From the NCBI GenBank assembly GCA_964522605.1, contig CAZFWV010000121.1, positions 1 through 17,481 on the forward strand: a stretch of DNA of 17,481 nt. Reading direction: 5' to 3'. A program made the translations under genes and the position numbers. Under the pieces are notes generated by a model. The model saw only the letters and a program-made list of their open reading frames with translations, did no database searches and was not told the DNA's origin. This document shows, piece after piece, positions 1 through 6,403 of the stretch. This DNA is from CAVZLD01 sp964522605. Its GTDB lineage: Bacteria; Planctomycetota; Planctomycetia; Pirellulales; Pirellulaceae. Within the stretch, counting starts at the first letter, position 1; every line of letters starts with the position of its first letter.

Positions 1-353
1 TTCGCTGGCTGGGGAATCGCGCGGACGGCGAAATCCTGCCGCGATTTTGAGCCGCCGATCCGAGTATCACACTTGCGCACTTCGCATGTATCCGAACCCG
101 AAGCCCAAGTTGTAAAGTGGCACTTTGTCGGCCGGAGCAATCCATAAACGCCGAGTAACACAGCACGGAAGTGTGCAACTTCAAAACTGGCGATTCGGGT
201 TGTCGTCCGTCGCTTCCCGTGGTCCCTGGAGTTGGCGGCGCGGAATACTGCAACTACAGAAGATGGGGGCACGGCCGTTGACAACCCGCGAAACCCCGTA
301 TCTCGATAAACGGGCGTTCCATGGCGAGTTAAGAGTCGCGATTGCGACAGTAT

Positions 354-368
354 GACGCTGTCAGCGTC
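354..368. promoter_or_regulatory. 15-bp palindrome, operator-like
   Basis: GACGCTG-T-CAGCGTC is a perfect inverted repeat with 7-bp arms around one central base. It is flanked by two direct copies of TATGAC (351-356 and 371-376). The size and symmetry fit the site of a dimeric DNA-binding protein, but nothing shows which one. It lies about 210 bp before mgtE and could equally serve a gene left of the window. Confidence 0.25.
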
Positions 369-466
369 AATATGACGGCCGCAGGATCGACGACAATACG
401 ACTCGCCCGCCGCTTCAGACCGTTCGATTGGCGCGAAAAATGCGGATCTCTTTAGCGTAGCACTTG

Positions 467-481
467 CTGGGCACAGCCCAG
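467..481. repeat. Short hairpin CTGGGC-ACA-GCCCAG
   Basis: A perfect 6-bp GC-rich stem closes a 3-base loop. The following bases include only a weak T-rich run (TCTGTTT). It could be a poor terminator for transcription coming from the left, or a protein-binding palindrome. Neither role is settled. Confidence 0.25.
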
Positions 482-502
482 GATGTCTGTTTATGCTTCC
501 GC

Positions 503-522
503 AGCCAGGCTCGAGGCTGGCT
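503..522. promoter_or_regulatory. 20-bp near-perfect palindrome before mgtE
   Basis: AGCCAGGCTCGAGGCTGGCT is symmetric at 18 of 20 positions. The 6-bp outer arms AGCCAG/CTGGCT surround the inner palindrome CTCGAG, with single unmatched G bases between. It ends 45 bp before the possible -10 element of mgtE, where an upstream operator would sit. As RNA the outer arms would form a 6-bp stem, but no T-tract follows, so a terminator is unlikely. Confidence 0.35.
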
Positions 523-541
523 CAACGCGCCGAGTCGTTGC

Positions 542-573
542 TTGACCAGCGACCGCATAACATCTGATACACT
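542..573 (+). promoter_or_regulatory. Possible promoter of mgtE (extended -10)
   Basis: TGATACACT at 565-573 reads as an extended -10 element: TGn followed by TACACT, which matches four of six bases of TATAAT. A TTGACC hexamer lies at 542-547, but the 20-base spacing is too wide for a normal -35. If this -10 is used, transcription would start at about 579-581, on the mgtE ATG itself. That agrees with the absence of any Shine-Dalgarno there and would make the message leaderless. Confidence 0.35.
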
Positions 574-578
574 CGATC

Positions 579-1991
579 ATGAACTCAGAGAATCGCGTGG
601 CTGGACCGCCTGTGAACAATCCGACCGAGGATGAAATTCGGACTGAGCCATGGCGCGAACTCGACGAAATCATCGAGCGGGGTGCGGTCGCTGAACTACT
701 TGGATTCCTCGAAGGTCTATCGACGGGCGAAAAGGCCCGTGCTATCTCGCGGCTCACTCCGGAACGACATCGCCAGTTTTTCGGTCTGTTGCCGGAGGAA
801 CGAGCAGCCGAACTCGTCGATGAGCTGTCCGATGCTCAGGTCATTCAACTGCTCGAGGAATTGCCCGACAAAGACATTGCCGCGATTGTCGATCACCTGC
901 CAAGCGACGAACAGGCAGATCTGATTAACTGCTTCGATGAGAAGCGGGCCGAAGCGATCCTGGAGGAGATGCAACCGATCGAGTCGGCTGACGCTCGGCA
1001 CCTGCGTGCATACCCTGAGGATTCCGCTGGCGGTCTGATGGTGACCGAGTTCCTCGCGTGCCCGGAATCGAGCACTGTGGGCGAAGTCACCCGTTCTCTG
1101 CGAGATCGCATCGACGAATATGAAGATTACAACGTGCAGTATTTATACGTGGTCTCCAGCAATGACAAATTGGTCGGCGTGCTGCCGCTACGCAATCTCG
1201 TGTTGTCGCGTACTGAACAACGCATCGCCAATCTCATGGTTCGTGATCCCCTTCACCTATCCCCCGACACTCCGTTGGATGAACTCGACAATTTCTTCCA
1301 ACGGCACGCATTCTTCGGCGTACCCATCATCGACGAACAGGGGGGACTGCTGGGTGTTGTACGTCGGTCCGACGTGGTTGAGGCGCGGGCCGAGCGAGCC
1401 GATGAAACCCTTCGGCGATTCAGTGGGCTGATTGGCGGCGAAGAGTTTCGCAGCATGCCTGTCTATTCTCGTTCACTCCGTCGCATGATCTGGTTGTCGC
1501 TTACAATCGTGCTAAATCTGATCTCCGCCAGCGTAATTGGTTTCTATCAAGATACACTCAATGAAATCATCGCCCTCGCGGTCTTCCTGCCGGTCATCTC
1601 CGGAATGGGCGGCAGTTCGGGTAATCAGGCGATTGCCGTCAGCATGCGCGAACTGACTCTGGGTCTAATCAAGTCGTACGAACTCACGTGGGTCCTGCTG
1701 AAAGAGGTAAGCGTGGGCATTATCAACGGATTGCTGCTGGGAACCGCGATCGGCATCGCAGCATGGATCTGGAAAGGGAACGCGTATCTCGGCTTGGTCG
1801 TCGGCACAGCCATGGCGCTGAGCAATATCGTCGCCGTGTGCCTCGGCGGCGGATTGCCCCTGTTGCTCAAGCGGTTGAAGCTCGACGCGGCACTGATTGC
1901 CGGCCCCATCTTGATGACCGTCGCCGATGCGTGCGGCTTCTTTCTTGCCCTCAGCTTTGCCAGTATCCTACTGGAACGCCTCAGGACGTAG
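579..1991 (+). CDS. mgtE: MgtE-family magnesium channel/transporter
   Basis: A 470-residue inner-membrane Mg2+ channel, close to the usual family length of about 450. Order of parts: an acidic helical MgtE N-domain (about 30-135), a pair of CBS domains (about 140-270) and a five-helix membrane domain (about 300-468). The pore signature is present as PVISGMGGSSGNQ (338-350). The Asp of TVADACGFF (D450) sits where the conserved pore aspartate of the family lies. In known MgtE proteins the N and CBS domains sense cytoplasmic Mg2+ and close the pore; the dense Asp/Glu here fits that. The ATG at 579 has no Shine-Dalgarno, so either the transcript is leaderless or one of the in-frame GTGs (597, 612) is the true start. 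The gene stands alone, with pta 123 bp downstream. Confidence 0.95.
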   Translation: MNSENRVAGPPVNNPTEDEIRTEPWRELDEIIERGAVAELLGFLEGLSTGEKARAISRLTPERHRQFFGLLPEERAAELVDELSDAQVIQLLEELPDKDIAAIVDHLPSDEQADLINCFDEKRAEAILEEMQPIESADARHLRAYPEDSAGGLMVTEFLACPESSTVGEVTRSLRDRIDEYEDYNVQYLYVVSSNDKLVGVLPLRNLVLSRTEQRIANLMVRDPLHLSPDTPLDELDNFFQRHAFFGVPIIDEQGGLLGVVRRSDVVEARAERADETLRRFSGLIGGEEFRSMPVYSRSLRRMIWLSLTIVLNLISASVIGFYQDTLNEIIALAVFLPVISGMGGSSGNQAIAVSMRELTLGLIKSYELTWVLLKEVSVGIINGLLLGTAIGIAAWIWKGNAYLGLVVGTAMALSNIVAVCLGGGLPLLLKRLKLDAALIAGPILMTVADACGFFLALSFASILLERLRT

Positions 1992-2114
1992 GCACGCGGT
2001 ATCACCATAGAAATTCCAAACCTGGACGTCGGCGTGGCGAACCCCATAACGGGCTCGACACGATACGAGTTCGTTTCACAGCGTCTCTCGAGATCTGAAC
2101 GGAGCCTGGATGCA

Positions 2115-4238
2115 ATGACCCAGAACCTCTACATCGCCACGATGGCGCCGCAAAGCGGCAAATCTCTGATTTCACTCGGCATCATGGAATTACTTTCCCG
2201 ACAGATCGAGCGAGTAGGTTTTTTTCGCCCTGTGATCCGATCGGATTCGATACGCGACAACGACGTCGAACTGATGCGAAAACATTTTTGCCAAGAGCAG
2301 CTCTATGAGATCTCCTATGCGGCGACGCACGCTGAAGCACGGCAAATGATCGCCGATGGCGAGCAAAAAGCGCTGCTGAACCGGATCTTCTCCCGCTACC
2401 GACAGCTCGCCGATCAATGTGATTTTATTCTTTGCGAGGGCACCGATTTCGCAGGATTAGACACGGCATTCGCATTCGACTTCAATGCCGACGTAGCCAG
2501 TCAACTCGGCTGCCCGGTCCTGGTCGTCGCCAACGGTCAGAACAAGACAACTGCCGAAGTGATCAGCGGCGCGGGTGCCGCCCGCGAAGCCTATGCCGAT
2601 GAGGGCTGTACGATTTCCGCGACGATTGTGAATCGAGTGGATCCCGATGTGTATGCGCAAACAGCAGATGAATTGCAGCAGAAATGGCCGCACAAGGACC
2701 CTGTGTTTATCCTTCCCGAGCACATTACGCTGGGAAAGCCGACGCTTGAAGAAATCGCCACACAGCTCGGCGCTCGGATTCTCCAGGGCGACAGCAGTTG
2801 GCTTAAACAGGAGGTGATGGGAACGAAAATCGCCGCAATGCACTTAGCAAACTTCCTCGATCACGTCCAAGACGGTGGTCTGGTAATCACGCCTGGTGAT
2901 CGATCCGACATTATCCTGGGCAGCCTTGCCTGTGGTTACTCGGATCAATATCCCACGATTGCAGGGATCGTCTTGACCGGTGGATTGCAGCCGGCGCCCC
3001 AAGTAGCGAAGTTGGTCGCGGGCCTGCAACGTGTGGCGATCTCCATTTTCTCGGTCGCGGAGGACACCTACGACACGGCAATGCGCGCGAGCTCCGTCCG
3101 TTCGGTGATCGCTCCGGACAATGAACGGAAAATCGCCACTGCCCTGGGTGTATTTGAGTCGCACCTTGACGTCAACAAATTGCAGGAGCGCATTGCTGCC
3201 TCACCGTCGAATCGGATTACCCCATTGATGTTTGAGCATGACCTGATCGCACGAGCGAAAGCGGATCGACAACATATCGTGTTGCCGGAAGGAACTGACG
3301 AACGGATACTGAGGGCTAGTGAAATCCTTCTACGCCGCAACGTCGTAGAGCTCACGTTGCTGGGCAACGAACAGGAAATCCGCTCTCTTGCCTCTTCTCT
3401 CGGCCTGAACCTCGAACGCGCGACGATTCTCGATCCAACGACCTCGGGCGATCACGAGGAATACGCGCAGACGTATTATGAGCTCCGAAAGCATAAGGGA
3501 ATCACGCATGATTACGCGCAGGATGTCATGCGTGATGTAAGCTATTTCGGGACGATGATGGTCTACAAGGGCGTCGCGGACGGCATGGTATCTGGCGCTG
3601 CCCATACGACGGCCCATACGATTCGGCCTTCGTTCGAGTTCATTCGAACAAAGGCCGGCGTTTCCATCGTCTCCAGCGTCTTCTTCATGTGCCTCGCAGA
3701 CCGCGTACTCGTATATGGGGACTGCGCCGTCAATCCAGATCCGACCGCGGAACAACTGGCGGACATCGCGATCAGTTCGGCCGAAACGGCGAGGATGTTT
3801 GGCGTTGAACCTCGCGTGGCAATGCTCTCCTACTCGACCGGTGAATCCGGCGCGGGGGCTGACGTGGAGAAAGTTCGACAGGCAACGCAACTCGCGAGGC
3901 AGCGCAGTCCGAGCCTGATACTCGATGGCCCGATCCAGTACGACGCGGCGGTCGACGCGAGTGTAGCTCAGGCCAAGATGCCGGGAAGTGAAGTCGCGGG
4001 CCGTGCAACGGTCTTCATCTTTCCAGATCTCAATACGGGTAACAATACATACAAGGCGGTTCAGCGCTCGGCCGGAGCCATCGCCGTCGGACCGGTGCTT
4101 CAGGGCTTGAAGAAGCCAGTGAATGATCTCAGTCGCGGTTGCACCGTTCCCGATATCGTCAACACGGTCGCGATCACTGCCGTTCAGGCCCAGTGCCTCC
4201 GGAGTGATTCCAAAGAAAGCAGGTGGCGGAATTCGTGA
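2115..4238 (+). CDS. pta: Phosphate acetyltransferase, long three-domain type
   Basis: Interconverts acetyl-CoA plus phosphate and acetyl phosphate plus CoA in the cytoplasm. The 707 residues match the long enterobacterial type (about 714). Order: an N-terminal P-loop-like dethiobiotin-synthetase-fold domain (MAPQSGKS near residue 10), a DRTGG regulatory domain (about 234-345) and the catalytic PTA/PTB domain (about 370-695). The catalytic part contains LPEGTDERIL, SYSTGESGAG, DLNTGNNTYKAVQ and PVNDLSRGCTVPDIV. S673, R674 and D680 line up with the catalytic Ser/Arg/Asp described for the Methanosarcina enzyme. The start is placed at ATG 2115, where the P-loop strand begins, with GGAG at 2101-2104. 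An in-frame GTG at 2034 would add 27 residues unlike the family. After the usual end (VQAQ) there are 14 extra residues, the last few encoded by the palindromic element that follows. No acetate kinase gene is adjacent. Confidence 0.95.
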   Translation: MTQNLYIATMAPQSGKSLISLGIMELLSRQIERVGFFRPVIRSDSIRDNDVELMRKHFCQEQLYEISYAATHAEARQMIADGEQKALLNRIFSRYRQLADQCDFILCEGTDFAGLDTAFAFDFNADVASQLGCPVLVVANGQNKTTAEVISGAGAAREAYADEGCTISATIVNRVDPDVYAQTADELQQKWPHKDPVFILPEHITLGKPTLEEIATQLGARILQGDSSWLKQEVMGTKIAAMHLANFLDHVQDGGLVITPGDRSDIILGSLACGYSDQYPTIAGIVLTGGLQPAPQVAKLVAGLQRVAISIFSVAEDTYDTAMRASSVRSVIAPDNERKIATALGVFESHLDVNKLQERIAASPSNRITPLMFEHDLIARAKADRQHIVLPEGTDERILRASEILLRRNVVELTLLGNEQEIRSLASSLGLNLERATILDPTTSGDHEEYAQTYYELRKHKGITHDYAQDVMRDVSYFGTMMVYKGVADGMVSGAAHTTAHTIRPSFEFIRTKAGVSIVSSVFFMCLADRVLVYGDCAVNPDPTAEQLADIAISSAETARMFGVEPRVAMLSYSTGESGAGADVEKVRQATQLARQRSPSLILDGPIQYDAAVDASVAQAKMPGSEVAGRATVFIFPDLNTGNNTYKAVQRSAGAIAVGPVLQGLKKPVNDLSRGCTVPDIVNTVAITAVQAQCLRSDSKESRWRNS

Positions 4239-4452
4239 GTATTCGGGGGCGGTACAATTGGGTTCCCCCTACGGAACGGCTCAGAAACAACTGCCTCGTT
4301 TAACCGCGCGGGCATCGCCCCGCGCGTCGGGAGGGAGGGATCTCGCACGGCCCGCTGGGCACGCGGTTAAACGAGGAGGAGCGAGATGCGGAAGATCCTC
4401 CTGAGTCATCGCTACGAGATGCCCCCGAATTCTCACGAATTCGGCTACGTGC
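4219..4452. mobile_element. MITE-like palindromic element with nested inverted repeats
   Basis: The core runs from 4229 to 4442. Its terminal inverted repeats are 4229-4250 and 4421-4442 (left end begins GAATTCGTGAG, inner end GGGGGC) and match at 21 of 22 bases. Weaker symmetry continues outward to 4219 and 4452 (28 of 32 overall). The right repeat is itself a hairpin (CCGAATTC-TCAC-GAATTCGG, 4425-4444). Inside is a second, perfect inverted repeat (4294-4308/4362-4376). No transposase is encoded and no clear target-site duplication is seen. The left end overlaps the pta stop codon and the right end stops about 12-22 bp before the stop codon of the converging glycosidase gene. It fills nearly all of the pta/glycosidase intergenic space. 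It may be a non-autonomous mobile element, a REP-like repeat, a structured RNA or a bidirectional terminator. Copy number in the genome would decide. Confidence 0.6.
4294..4376. repeat. Perfect 15-bp inverted repeat enclosing a GC-rich hairpin
   Basis: CCTCGTTTAACCGCG (4294-4308) and CGCGGTTAAACGAGG (4362-4376) are exact reverse complements, 53 bases apart. Overlapping the left arm, CGCGCGGG (4305-4312) can instead pair with CCCGCGCG (4319-4326) around a 6-base loop. The two pairings share 4305-4308 and so partly compete. The enclosed stretch holds GGGAGGGAGGG (4329-4339). This is the centre of the 4219-4452 element, and its right arm runs into the Shine-Dalgarno of the small ORF at 4386. Confidence 0.7.
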
Positions 4453-4478
4453 AGCTTCACAACTCACGCGTCGGGTGA
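4386..4478 (+). CDS. Possible 30-residue small protein inside the palindromic element
   Basis: This ORF is too short to recognise by family. It begins MRKILLSHRYEMPPN and ends HNSRVG. In its favour is a consensus Shine-Dalgarno AGGAGG (4374-4379) six bases before the ATG, stronger than that of most genes here. Against it, much of the peptide (MPPNSHEFG) is simply the translated terminal inverted repeat, and the 3' end overlaps the converging glycosidase gene by 15 bases. The site AGGAGGA (4374-4380) can pair with TCCTCCT (4396-4402) inside codons 4-6, so initiation could be masked by a 7-bp hairpin with a 15-base loop. It may be a real element-borne peptide, a leader ORF, or a purine-rich RNA stem that only resembles a ribosome site. 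Confidence 0.3.
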   Translation: MRKILLSHRYEMPPNSHEFGYVQLHNSRVG

Positions 4479-6098
4479 CGGCGTTGTACCACCCTTCGGC
4501 AATTCCTCAATCGGCTGTCGTGGTGTCAGCAAGTGTTCGAGCACGATTTCACCGACGCGAAGACACGCAGACTCGACATAGACGCCCAGCCGGCCCCGGG
4601 AGTATGTCGGATCGGCAAGCGTCAAAAGGACGCGTCCGTCGAGCGAAAACTCGAGGTAGTTCCCGACTGCCAGCAGAGTGATCCGCGTCGCACGACTGAT
4701 ATCCGATCTCCAATAAGCCGCCTGCAACGGTCGGAACCGGAAGACGTGCTCTTTCGTTCCTCCAGACTGTTGTCCCCAGTCCCTGAGTTGTGCCAGACCT
4801 TTAATCAGATCGAGTGAGAGGTGATATCCCGAGGCCGTTGCGGGATCGAATCGAAAGACGAACCCGCATTTCCCCAGGCCATCCAGATGGATTGCCGCGT
4901 GGAAGCGAAAGCAATTCACATCCCCTCGAAACAGAAACGCCTCGACACCACCTTCCGAACGAAGTCGTAGATCTCCTGTCGCAGGGTCCAGGTCACTTTC
5001 GCCAAGTGGATTCGCTCGCAGTGTCTCCATCGGCAAAAGATCTTGCACGCCCAAACGCGCCTTCCGTAAACGATCAAATTGCTCAAACGTGGTCGCACGC
5101 AACAATCCGGCATCATCGACTTGGAGTCGCTTGGGCGGCGGCATCAGATTGTTGACGGTTCGATCCAACACTTCGGCGGTGAAGAAATTCCAGACGAGGG
5201 GACCATGCTCGTCCCAGCCGATGCGTGCAGCATAGTTCCCGGCAGGCAGCAGTACGTTGTCGAAAAAGTTCCGCCACGGACCCATGAAATCATCTGCATG
5301 CCAGTATCGGATTTTGGCGTCTTCGCGAATGCTGCCGACCAGGTAATATCGTCCGTCCAGTTTGAGCAGGTTCGGGACCTCGATATCGTCGTACAAACCC
5401 GGATGATGTAGTGGAGGCAGCAGTTGGAATTTTTCGGGGGCCGTCTCTTCGGCAATTCCCACGCACCCACGTCGGATCAACGGGCCGTCCGACGTTCTGG
5501 CAGTCATCAACAGGTAACCCCGATTCCCTTCACGGTAGTAGAAGGGATCGCGAAAACTGACCCAGTGCCGTCCTTCATCGACCGAACTTTCGTAGTGCGG
5601 CGCGGCGGCTTCGAGTGGAAAGTGACTGTCCGGATCAAAACGGCTGCTCACACCTTCCGTTCCCGTGTCTCGCGGCCCCGAGACCGAACGCCAACAATCT
5701 GCGACTTTATACCAACGACGAAGGTCCGTACTGCGCGCCAATCCAATCCGCTGCACATCGCCCCGATCCCTCCGAGCTAATCCGGTATAGAACATACGCC
5801 ATGAGCCGGGCTGGTGTGGATCCTCCGTGACATGCATCGTCCACAGCATGTGATCGTCCCAACTTCCGGGATGACCGATGAACAGAGCATTCTCGATTCG
5901 CTCCCAGTTCAGACCATCCTCACTGATCGCATGTGCGACGAAATCATGATTGGGCAGCACGAGGTGAAACAGATGGTAGAGGCCATCGTGCCAAAGCACA
6001 TCAACATCGCCCATCGTCTTGCGGTGGGATATTGAATCACTGTACATCGAATGTCCGCTCCCAGAAAAAAACATACGGGAAGAAGTTGACAACGCCAT
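4464..6098 (-). CDS. Clan GH-J glycoside hydrolase (GH32-like beta-propeller plus beta-sandwich)
   Basis: A 544-residue protein with no signal peptide or membrane segment, so probably cytoplasmic. The N-terminal part (about 25-330) has the layout of a five-bladed GH32/GH43-type propeller. GDVDVLWHDGLYHLFHL (30-46) stands where GH32 enzymes have WMNDPNG and supplies a nucleophile candidate (D31 or D33). FRDP (182-185) is the transition-state Asp motif, and DIEVPNLLKL (238-247) supplies the acid/base Glu (E240), replacing the usual ECP. Residues about 385-522 form a concanavalin-like beta-sandwich, as in GH32 C-terminal modules. Family members cleave beta-fructosides or related sugars; the substrate here cannot be told. 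The start at 6098 has AAGGG nearby. Later ATGs at codons 18 and 29 are less likely because they trim the first blade. It converges on pta across the palindromic element and diverges from the giant gene. Confidence 0.75.
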   Translation of the reverse strand: MALSTSSRMFFSGSGHSMYSDSISHRKTMGDVDVLWHDGLYHLFHLVLPNHDFVAHAISEDGLNWERIENALFIGHPGSWDDHMLWTMHVTEDPHQPGSWRMFYTGLARRDRGDVQRIGLARSTDLRRWYKVADCWRSVSGPRDTGTEGVSSRFDPDSHFPLEAAAPHYESSVDEGRHWVSFRDPFYYREGNRGYLLMTARTSDGPLIRRGCVGIAEETAPEKFQLLPPLHHPGLYDDIEVPNLLKLDGRYYLVGSIREDAKIRYWHADDFMGPWRNFFDNVLLPAGNYAARIGWDEHGPLVWNFFTAEVLDRTVNNLMPPPKRLQVDDAGLLRATTFEQFDRLRKARLGVQDLLPMETLRANPLGESDLDPATGDLRLRSEGGVEAFLFRGDVNCFRFHAAIHLDGLGKCGFVFRFDPATASGYHLSLDLIKGLAQLRDWGQQSGGTKEHVFRFRPLQAAYWRSDISRATRITLLAVGNYLEFSLDGRVLLTLADPTYSRGRLGVYVESACLRVGEIVLEHLLTPRQPIEELPKGGTTPSPDA

Positions 6099-6403
6099 CG
6101 TAACCCTTGAGGTACGATTAGCCCAGACGAGGTAGTGTCATTTACTATTTGTTGCGACCGAAGAGGTTGAATTCGTGAAAATCGGGCTGCACACTCAAGT
6201 ACCTTGTTGACATTCTCTCGGCAAAGCGTTGACATTAAGCGCCGAGTGGTTGCGCCGGTCGACGGAGAACGAAGCCACAGCATCGATCGATCCTTTTCCA
6301 TTCTCGTGTGCAACAACTTTTGTTCCCATCTGCACACGCCATTCCGTCGTCGATTCACGGCAAGTACGTCGGTATTCAATCGTCGTTCTCAGGGGGTAAC
6401 ATC
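6099..6403. promoter_or_regulatory. Divergent intergenic region with TTGACATT direct repeats and a nested hairpin
   Basis: This 305-bp stretch separates the glycosidase gene (leftward) from the giant secreted-protein gene (rightward) and should hold both promoters. TTGACATT occurs twice in the same orientation, at 6207-6214 and 6229-6236, a spacing of two helical turns. Each copy contains a perfect -35 hexamer, but no good -10 lies 16-18 bases downstream, so they may be activator or repressor sites. Further right, CGTGTGCA (6305-6312) pairs with TGCACACG (6331-6338), and inside that loop AACAA/TTGTT form a second small stem. This hairpin would lie in the 5' leader of the giant gene. The promoter itself could not be fixed. 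Confidence 0.35.
6391..6396 (+). promoter_or_regulatory. Ribosome binding site that sets the giant gene start
   Basis: AGGGGG lies 7 bases before ATG 6404. It supports that start over the GTG at 6308, which has no comparable site, lies inside the 6305-6338 hairpin and would add 32 residues ahead of the planctomycete export-type N-terminus. Confidence 0.7.

Larger units (their letters stand above)
1..578. other. Non-coding region upstream of mgtE
   Basis: No gene in this stretch is convincing. The first 50 bases are open in one forward frame that would end ...GEILPRF at a TGA (48-50). That could be the tail of a gene lying outside the window, but 15 residues are too few to identify. The rest has no reading frame with a credible ribosome site. 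It is rich in short palindromes (354-368, 467-481, 503-522) and ends in a possible promoter just before the mgtE start. No M-box (Mg2+ riboswitch) consensus was recognised by eye. Confidence 0.5.

Noticed and set aside
118..131. TGGCAC-like sigma-54 promoter half
   Set aside because: The matching TTGC element at the required spacing is absent.
125..355. 76-codon forward frame starting at a TTG in the left intergenic region
   Set aside because: TTG start without a ribosome site, Arg/Trp-rich composition with no recognisable motif, and palindromes rather than coding character around it.
1..578. M-box type Mg2+ riboswitch upstream of mgtE
   Set aside because: No recognisable conserved core, and the likely transcript start leaves no leader. 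A covariance search would be needed to exclude it fully.
1120..1431. 103-codon alternative frame within mgtE
   Set aside because: Overlaps the CBS and linker region in another frame; composition rich in Ser/Cys/Trp with no domain.
2034..2114. Upstream GTG start for pta adding 27 residues
   Set aside because: The extension has no family similarity. The P-loop strand starts directly after ATG 2115, which has GGAG at a suitable distance.
3330..3890. 186-codon reverse-strand frame inside pta
   Set aside because: Antisense shadow of a strongly conserved coding region; no motif and no ribosome site.
6175..6210. 11-codon GTG ORF (MKIGLHTQVPC) with GAGG eight bases upstream
   Set aside because: Too short, ends after 11 codons, and there is no sign of a longer broken reading frame behind it.
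6308..6403. Upstream GTG start for the giant protein adding 32 residues
   Set aside because: No ribosome site, and the start falls within a hairpin. ATG 6404 has AGGGGG seven bases upstream and begins the expected export-type N-terminus.
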